A stretch of DNA of 42,908 bases. Origin: Liolophura sinensis (Eukaryota; Mollusca; Polyplacophora; Chitonida; Chitonidae). Under the pieces are notes generated by a model. It searched no databases and was not told the DNA's origin. It saw only the letters and a list, made by a program, of their open reading frames with translations. Positions 36,037-42,908 of the stretch are shown piece after piece; position 1 is the first letter of the stretch; each line of letters starts with the position of its first letter. The stretch lies in assembly GCF_032854445.1 (NCBI RefSeq), contig NW_027018317.1, forward strand, positions 1 to 42,908, written 5' to 3'. The translations under genes were made by a program, and so were the position numbers.

Positions 36037-38050
36037 CCCTTCGGTAGCCCAGAAGACGTCAAATCTTTGGGCTAAGCCCATTTAACTCACCCAGCAATTG
36101 TCTTACTTCTAAGTCGAAGACAATCTCAATGTCTTTATCTACGTGTAGAAAAACCACACCATTTGTACATGAAAAACACAAGATACTTGATACAGTCTGC
36201 TGTAAAAAGTACAACTGAACACTGACCCACTTCAGTAAGATGCCAAAAGATTCGTAATTGAGCCAGGCATCGGCAGCTGTTGACAAATTGCAAATTTCCT
36301 TGGTTTCCATGGAGCAAGAGCCGTTGCTGTGCACGTGATTATGACATAAATGATCATTCAATTGTCACTACAGCCAAAAGTATTGGTCGGAGAGCAATGC
36401 GGTTTGCACCATTCGAATTCTCGTCACAAAATACGTCGAATAAGCCTCTTACCAGCACCACTGGGACAATTTTTCCACTTTTGCATTTTTACCTGGTCTT
36501 TTTGTTAATTGAAATCAGCTACACTGTACTCTGTACAATCGCAACTGGTCATTACTATATTCAACTTTTAACTATAAGTTATGTGCCCTTCGGTAGCCCA
36601 GAAGACCTGAAATCTTTGGGCCAAGCCCATTTAACTCACCCAGCAATTGTCTTACTTCTAAGTGCAAGACAATCTCAATGTCTGTATCTACGTGTAGAAA
36701 AACCACACCATTTGTACATAAAAAACACAAGGTACTTGATACAGTCTGCTGTAAAAAGTACAACTAAAAACTGACCCACATTTACAAGGTGCCAAAAGAT
36801 GCGGCATTGGGCCAGGCATCGGCTGCTGTTGCAAAATTGCAAATTTCCCTGGTTTCCATGGAGTAAGAGCCGTTGCTGGGCACGTGATTATGACATAAAT
36901 GATCATTCAATTGTCACTACAGCCAAAAGTATTGGTCGGAGAGCAACGCGGATTGCACCATTCGATTTCTCGTCACAAAATACGTCGGATTAGCCTCTTA
37001 CCAGCAGCACTGGAACAGTTTTTCCACTTTTGCATTTTTACCTGGTCTTTTTGTTAATTGAAATCGGCTACACTGTACTCTGTACAATCGCGACTGGTCA
37101 TTACTATATTCAACTTTTGACTATAAGTTATGTGCCCTTCGGTAGCCCAGAAGACCTGAAATCTTTGGGCCAAGCCCATTTGACTCACCCAGCAATTGTC
37201 TTACTTCTAAGTCCAAGACAATCTCAATGTCTTTATCTACGTGTAGAAAAACCACACCATTTGTACATAAAAAACACAAGGTACTTGATACAGTCTGCTG
37301 TAAAAAGTACAACTAAACACTGACCCACATTTATAAGGTGCCAAAAGATGCGGAATTGGGCCAGGCATCGGCAGCTGTTAAAAAATTGCAAATATCCCTG
37401 GTTTCCATGGAGTAAGAGCCGTTGCTGGGCACGTGATTATGACATCAATAATCATTGAATTGTCGCTACAGCCACAAGTATAGGTCGGAGAGCAACACGG
37501 TTTGCACCATTCGATTTCTCGTCACAAAATACGTCGGATTAGCCTCTTACCACCAGCACTGGAACAGTTTTTCCACTTTTGCATTTTTACCTGGTCTTTT
37601 TGTTAATTGAAATCGGCTACACTGTACTCTGTACAATCGCGACTGGTCATTACTATATTCAACTTTTGACTATAAGTTATGTGCCCTTCGGTAGGCCAGA
37701 AGACGTCAAATCTTTGGGCTAAGCCCATTTAACTCACCCAGCAATTGTCTTACTTCTAAGTCCAAGACAATCTCAATGTCTTTATCTACATGTAGAAAAA
37801 CCACACCATTTGTACATAAAAAACACAAGGTACTTGATACAGTCTGCTGTAAAAAATACAACTGACCACAGACCCACATGAATAAGGTGCCAAAAGATGC
37901 GGAGTTGAGCCAGGCATCGGCAACTGTTGAAAAATTGCACATTTCCCTGGTTTCCATGGAGTAAGAGCCGTTGCTGTGCACGTGATTATGACATAAATGA
38001 TCATTCAATTGTCACCACAGCCAAAAGTATTGGTCGGAGAGCAACGCGGA
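36037..38050 (+). repeat. satellite segment with distant partners
   Basis: The monomer at 37,135 and its tail (ATCATTGAATTG, CCACAAGTATAGG, GCAACACGG) pair with 42,074 and its tail near 42,380-42,440, nine monomers away. The monomer at 37,684 has CGGTAGGCC, shared only with 9,127. An isolated change near 36,415 creates GAATTC in the normally invariant ATTCGATTTC. Confidence 0.7.
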
Positions 38051-39147
38051 TTGCACCATTCGATTTCTCGTCACAAAATACGTCGGATTAGCCTCTTACT
38101 AGTAGCACTGGAACAGTTTTTCCACTTTTGCATTTTTGCCTGGTCTTTTTGTTAATTGAAACCGGCTACACTCTAATCTGTACAATCGCGACTGGTCATT
38201 ACTATGTTCAACTTTTGACTATAAGTTATGTGCCCTTCGGTAGCCCAGAAGACGTCAAATCTTTGGGCTAAGCCCATTTAACTCACCCAGCAATTGCCTT
38301 ACTTCTAAGTGCAAGACAATCTGAATGTCTTCATCTACTTGTAGAAAAACCAGACCATTTGTACATGAAAAACACAAGGTACTTGATACAGTCTGCTGTA
38401 AAAAGTACAACTGAACACTGACCCACTTCAGTAAGGTGCCAAAAGATGCGGAATTGAGCCAGGCATCGGCTGCTGTTGCAAAATTGCAAATTTCCCTGGT
38501 TTCCATGGAGTAAGAGCCGTTGCTGGGCACGTGATTATGACATAAATGATCATTCAATTGTCACTACAGCCAAAAGTATTGGTCGGAGAGCAACGCGGTT
38601 TGCACCATTCGATTTCTCGTCACAAAATACGTCGGATTAGCCTCTTACCAGCAGCACTGGAACAGTTTTTCCACTTTTGCATTTTGCCTGGTTTTTTTGT
38701 TAATTGAAATCGGCTACACTGTACTCTGTACAATCGCGACTGGTCATTACTATATTCAACTTTTGACGATAAGTTATGTGCCCTTCCGAAGCCCAGAAGA
38801 CCTGAAATCTTTGGGCTAAGCCCATTTAACTCACCCAGCAATTGCCTTACTTCTAAGTGCAAGACAATCTTAATGTCTTTATCTACGTGTAGAAAAACCA
38901 GACCATTTGTACGTGAAAAACACAAGGTACTTGATACAGTCTGCTGTAAAAAGTACAACTGAACACTGACCCACTTCAGTAAGGTGCCAAAAGATGCGGA
39001 ATTGAACCAGGCATCGGCAGCTGTTGAAAAATTGCAAATTTCCCTGGTTTCCATGGAGTAAGAGCCGTTGCTGGGCACGTGATTATGACATAAATGATTA
39101 TTCAATTGTCACTACAGCCAAAAGTTTTGGTCGGAGAGCAACGCGGT
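38051..39147 (+). repeat. dimer tandem duplication, copy 1 (1,097 bp)
   Basis: Two monomers (landmarks 38,233 and 38,781) are followed directly by a copy that I cannot distinguish by eye. Private markers present in both copies are ACTATGTTC, GACGATAAG, AATCTTAATGTC, GGTTTTTTTG and AAAGTTTTGG. The left edge is placed where GCGGATTGC changes to GCGGTTTGC in the next copy. Confidence 0.9.
38620..39105 (-). other. extended 161-codon version of the recurrent minus-strand ORF
   Basis: Here the usual TAG stop after AHNL is lost because GACTATAAG became GACGATAAG at about 38,768, so the frame runs on through SSKVEYSNDQ into the next monomer segment. The same change and the same 161-codon frame recur at 39,717-40,202 because the two lie in a duplicated dimer. 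The extension reads across T-tract sequence and shows no recognisable domain, so I interpret it as read-through of non-coding satellite. Confidence 0.55.
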
Positions 39148-40244
39148 TTGCACCATTCGATTTCTCGTCACAAAATACGTCGGATTAGCCTCTTACTAGT
39201 AGCACTGGAACAGTTTTTCCACTTTTGCATTTTTGCCTGGTCTTTTTGTTAATTGAAACCGGCTACACTCTAATCTGTACAATCGCGACTGGTCATTACT
39301 ATGTTCAACTTTTGACTATAAGTTATGTGCCCTTCGGTAGCCCAGAAGACGTCAAATCTTTGGGCTAAGCCCATTTAACTCACCCAGCAATTGCCTTACT
39401 TCTAAGTGCAAGACAATCTGAATGTCTTCATCTACTTGTAGAAAAACCAGACCATTTGTACATGAAAAACACAAGGTACTTGATACAGTCTGCTGTAAAA
39501 AGTACAACTGAACACTGACCCACTTCAGTAAGGTGCCAAAAGATGCGGAATTGAGCCAGGCATCGGCTGCTGTTGCAAAATTGCAAATTTCCCTGGTTTC
39601 CATGGAGTAAGAGCCGTTGCTGGGCACGTGATTATGACATAAATGATCATTCAATTGTCACTACAGCCAAAAGTATTGGTCGGAGAGCAACGCGGTTTGC
39701 ACCATTCGATTTCTCGTCACAAAATACGTCGGATTAGCCTCTTACCAGCAGCACTGGAACAGTTTTTCCACTTTTGCATTTTGCCTGGTTTTTTTGTTAA
39801 TTGAAATCGGCTACACTGTACTCTGTACAATCGCGACTGGTCATTACTATATTCAACTTTTGACGATAAGTTATGTGCCCTTCCGAAGCCCAGAAGACCT
39901 GAAATCTTTGGGCTAAGCCCATTTAACTCACCCAGCAATTGCCTTACTTCTAAGTGCAAGACAATCTTAATGTCTTTATCTACGTGTAGAAAAACCAGAC
40001 CATTTGTACGTGAAAAACACAAGGTACTTGATACAGTCTGCTGTAAAAAGTACAACTGAACACTGACCCACTTCAGTAAGGTGCCAAAAGATGCGGAATT
40101 GAACCAGGCATCGGCAGCTGTTGAAAAATTGCAAATTTCCCTGGTTTCCATGGAGTAAGAGCCGTTGCTGGGCACGTGATTATGACATAAATGATTATTC
40201 AATTGTCACTACAGCCAAAAGTTTTGGTCGGAGAGCAACGCGGT
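39148..40244 (+). repeat. dimer tandem duplication, copy 2 (1,097 bp)
   Basis: Second copy with landmarks 39,330 and 39,878. Identity with copy 1 runs to about 40,283, where TTAGGCTC replaces TTAGCCTC. The same monomer pair exists once, in diverged form, at 10,225-11,321. Confidence 0.9.
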
Positions 40245-40426
40245 TTGCACCATTCGATTTCTCGTCACAAAATACGTCGGATTAGGCTCTTACCAGCAGC
40301 ACTAGAACAGTTTTTCCACTTTTGCATTTTTGCCTGGTCTTTTTGTTAATTGAAATCGGCTACACTGTACTCTGTACAATCGCGACTGGTCATTACTATA
40401 TTCAACTTTTGACTATAAGTTATGTG

Positions 40427-42908
40427 CCCTTCGGTACCCCAGAAGACCTGAAATCTCTGGGCTAAACCCATTTAACTCACCCAGCAATTGCCTTACTTCT
40501 AAGTGCAAGACAATCTCAATGTCTTTATCTACGTGTAGAAAAACCACACCATTTGTACATGAAAAACACAAGGTATTTGATACAGTCTGCTGTAAAAAGT
40601 ACAACTAAACACTGACCCACTTCAGTAAGGTGCCAAAAGATGCGGAATTAAGCCAGGCATCGGTAGTTGTTGAAAAATTGCAAATTTCCCTGGTTTCCAT
40701 GGAGTAAGAGCCGTTGCTGGGCACGTGATTATGACATAAATGATCATTCAATTGTCACTACAGCCAAAAGTATTGGTCGGAGAGCAACGCGGTTTGCACC
40801 ATTCGATTTCTCGTCACAAAATACGTCGGATTAGCCTCTTGCCAGCAGCACTGGAACAATTTTTCCAATTTTGCATTTTTGCCTGGTCTTTTTGTTAATT
40901 GAAACCGGCTACACTGTACTATGTACCATCGCGACTGGTCATTACTATATTCAACTTTTGACTATTAGTTATGTGCCCTTCGGTAGCCCAGAAGACGTCA
41001 AATCTTTGGGCTAAGCCCATTTAACTCACCCAGCAATTGCTTTACTTCTAAGTCGAAGACAATCTCAATGTCTTTATCTACGTGTAGAAAAACCACACCA
41101 TTTGTACATGAAAAACACAAGGTACTTGATACAGTCTGCTGTAAAAAGTACAACTGAACACTGACCCACTTCAGTAAGGTGCCAAAAGATTCGGAATTGA
41201 GCCAGGCATCGGCAGCTGTTGACAAATTGCAAATTTCCCTGGTTTCCATGGAGTAAGAGCCGTTGCTACGCACGTGATTATGGCATAAATGATCATTCAA
41301 TTGTCGCTACAGCCAAAAGTATTGGCCGGAGAGCAACGCGGATTGCACCATTCGATTTCTCGTCACAAAATACGTCGGATTAGCCTCTTACCAGCAGCAC
41401 TAGACCAGTTTATCTACTTTTGCATTTTTGCCTGGTCTTTTTGTTAATTGAAATCGGCTACACTCTAATCTGTACAATCGCGACTGGTCATTACTATATT
41501 CAACTTTTGACTATAAGTTATGTGCCCTTCGGTAGCCCAGAAGACCTGAAATCTTTGGGCTAAGCCCATTTAACTCACCCAGCAATTGCCTTACTTCTAA
41601 GTGCAAGACAATCTCACTGTCTTTATCTACGTGTAGAAAAACCACACCATTTGTACATGAAAAACACAAGGTACTTGATACAGTCTGCTGTAAAAAGTAC
41701 AACTGAACACTGACCCACTTCAGTAAGGTGCCATAAGATGCGGAATTGAGCCAGGCATCGGCAGCTGTTGAAAAATTGCAAAGTTCCCTGGTTTCCAAGG
41801 AGTAAGAGCCGTTGCTGGGCACGTGATTATGACATCAATATTCATTGAATTGTCGCTACAGCCCAAAGTATTGGTCGGAGAGCAACGCGGTTTGCACCAT
41901 CCGATTTCTCGTCACAAAATACGTCGGATTAGCCTCTTACCAGCAGCACTGGAACAGTTTTTCCACTTTTGCATTTTTACCTGGTCTTTTTGTTAATTGA
42001 AATCGGCTACACTGTACTCTGTACAATCGCGACTGGTCATTACTATATTCAACTTTTGACTATAAGTTATGTGCCCTTCGGTAGCCCAGAAGACCTGAAA
42101 TCTTTGGGCCAAGCCCATTTAACTCACCCAGCAATTGTCTTACTTCTAAGTGCAAGACAATCTCAATGTCTTTATCTACGTGTAGAAAATCCAGACCATT
42201 TGTACATAAAAACACAAGGTACTTGATACAGTCTGCTGTAAAAAGTACAACTAAACACTGACCCACATTTATAAGGTGCCAAAAGATGCGGAATTGGGCC
42301 AGGCATCGGCAGCTGTTAAAAAATTGCAAATATCCCTGGTTTCCATGGAGTAAGAGCCGTTGCTGGGCACGTGATTATGACATCAATGATCATTGAATTG
42401 TCGCTACAGCCACAAGTATTGGTCGGAGAGCAACACGGTTTGCACCATTCGATTTCTCGTCACAAAATACGTCGGATTAGCCTCTTACTAGTAGCACTGG
42501 AACAGTTTTTCCACTTTTGCATTTTTGCCTGGTCTTTTTGTTAATTGAAACCGGCTACACTGTACTCTGTACAATCGCGACTGGTCATTACTATATTCAA
42601 CTTTTAACTATAAGTTATGTGCCCTTCCGAAGCCCAGAAGACCTGAAATCTTTGGGCTAAGCCCATTTAACTCACCCAGCAATTGTCTTACTTCTAAGTC
42701 CAAGACAATCTGAATGTCTTTATCTACGTGTAGAAAAACCACACCATTTGTACATGAAAAACACAAGGTACTTGATACAGTCTGCTGTAAAAAGTACAAC
42801 TGAACACTGACCCGCTTCAGTAAGGTGCCTAAAGATTCGGAATTGAGCCAGGCATCGGCAGCTGTTGAAAAATTGCAAATATCCTTGGTTTCTATGGAGT
42901 AAGAGCCG
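40427..42908 (+). repeat. right-hand satellite segment, array continues past window
   Basis: Monomers at 40,427 and 40,976 match 11,322 and 11,871 (CTCTGGG, GGTAGTTGTTG, ACTATTAGTT, TTGACAAATTG). The monomer at 41,525 has a tail matching 8,029 and 341. The last full landmark is 42,622 and its tail (CCCGCTTCAG, ATTCGG, TTTCTATGG) matches 3,638 and 6,931. The repeat is still running at the last base. Confidence 0.8.

Larger units (their letters stand above)
1..42908 (+). repeat. satellite DNA array, ~549 bp monomer, about 78 copies
   Basis: The same roughly 549-bp sequence repeats head to tail over the whole window in one orientation. The landmark CCCTTC starts at 341, 891, 1439, 1989, 2538, 3089, 3638, 4187, 4736, 5285, 5834, 6383, 6931, 7480, 8029, 8578, 9127, 9676, 10225, 10773, 11322, 11871, 12420, 12969, 13517, 14066, 14615, 15164, 15711, 16259, 16808, 17357, 17906, 18457, 19006, 19555, 20106, 20656, 21205, 21754, 22305, 22854, 23403, 23952, 24505, 25052, 25601, 26151, 26702, 27251, 27800, 28351, 28900, 29449, 29998, 30548, 31096, 31645, 32194, 32743, 33292, 33841, 34390, 34939, 35488, 36037, 36586, 37135, 37684, 38233, 38781, 39330, 39878, 40427, 40976, 41525, 42074 and 42622. 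Mean spacing is 549.1 bp. Copies differ mostly by substitutions. There is no gap longer than a base or two and no foreign insertion, so all intergenic space here is satellite. I do not recognise the family. Long tandem arrays of this type are known from eukaryotic heterochromatin, so a centromeric or other heterochromatic location is an inference. Confidence 0.98.

Noticed and set aside
36280-36774. Plus-strand ORF of 164 codons
   Set aside because: It spans two thirds of one unit into the next, created by loss of stops at individual variant sites (for example GAGCAAGAG in place of GAGTAAGAG). No domain is visible.
1-42908. CRISPR array or other prokaryotic repeat system
   Set aside because: The repeat unit is 549 bp with no short repeat alternating with unique spacers. 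No cas-like or any other gene is present.

Overview
The whole 42.9 kb window is one uninterrupted satellite DNA array. A monomer of about 549 bp repeats head to tail in a single orientation. The landmark CCCTTC followed by CGGTAG or CGAAGC recurs 78 times, first at 341 and last at 42,622, a mean spacing of 549.1 bp with a range of 547 to 553. Neither edge of the array lies in the window, and I see no unique sequence, transposon insertion, inversion, tRNA, rRNA or convincing gene. Long, complex, higher-order satellite of this kind points to a eukaryote, at a centromeric, pericentromeric, subtelomeric or sex-chromosome heterochromatic locus. Nothing in the sequence lets me name the lineage. GC is roughly 40-43% by rough hand estimate.

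The monomer has an uneven internal layout. Starting at the landmark it carries a 5-bp-stem hairpin (TGGGC-N3-GCCCA). Next comes an arm with several A5 tracts on the + strand, then a CpG-rich core holding an E-box palindrome (CACGTG), then an arm of T4-T5 tracts, and last a second hairpin (TGTAC-TCT-GTACA). Monomer variants differ by diagnostic substitutions such as GACGTC versus GACCTG and CGGTAG versus CGAAGC.

The array is organised as overlapping higher-order repeats. From 1 to about 8.6 kb it has duplications at offsets of about 3,295 bp (6 monomers) and 7,688 bp (14 monomers). From 8.6 to 13.5 kb there is a single-monomer tandem duplication, plus a block related to 4.1-6.9 kb but lacking one monomer. 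From 13.5 to 16.8 kb the order is mixed. From 16.8 to 28.2 kb lies the most homogenised part: a P-Q-R trimer of about 1,649 bp embedded in an octamer of about 4.4 kb that is duplicated in tandem (about 19,350-23,750 and 23,751-28,150). From 28.2 to 37.5 kb the order is more heterogeneous. From 37.5 to 42.9 kb the array resembles the 8.6-12.2 kb segment, with a private, apparently identical 1,097-bp dimer duplication.

The ORFs of 60-160 codons seen throughout are products of the repeated sequence. The commonest, on the minus strand, has a C-terminus that switches between two lengths at a common satellite polymorphism and is frameshifted in several copies. I therefore do not call it a gene. Two zones (1-3.4 kb and 23.04-24.68 kb) hold most of the single-base homopolymer indels. 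The second straddles the octamer junction, so assembly or sequencing error must be excluded before that copy number is trusted.
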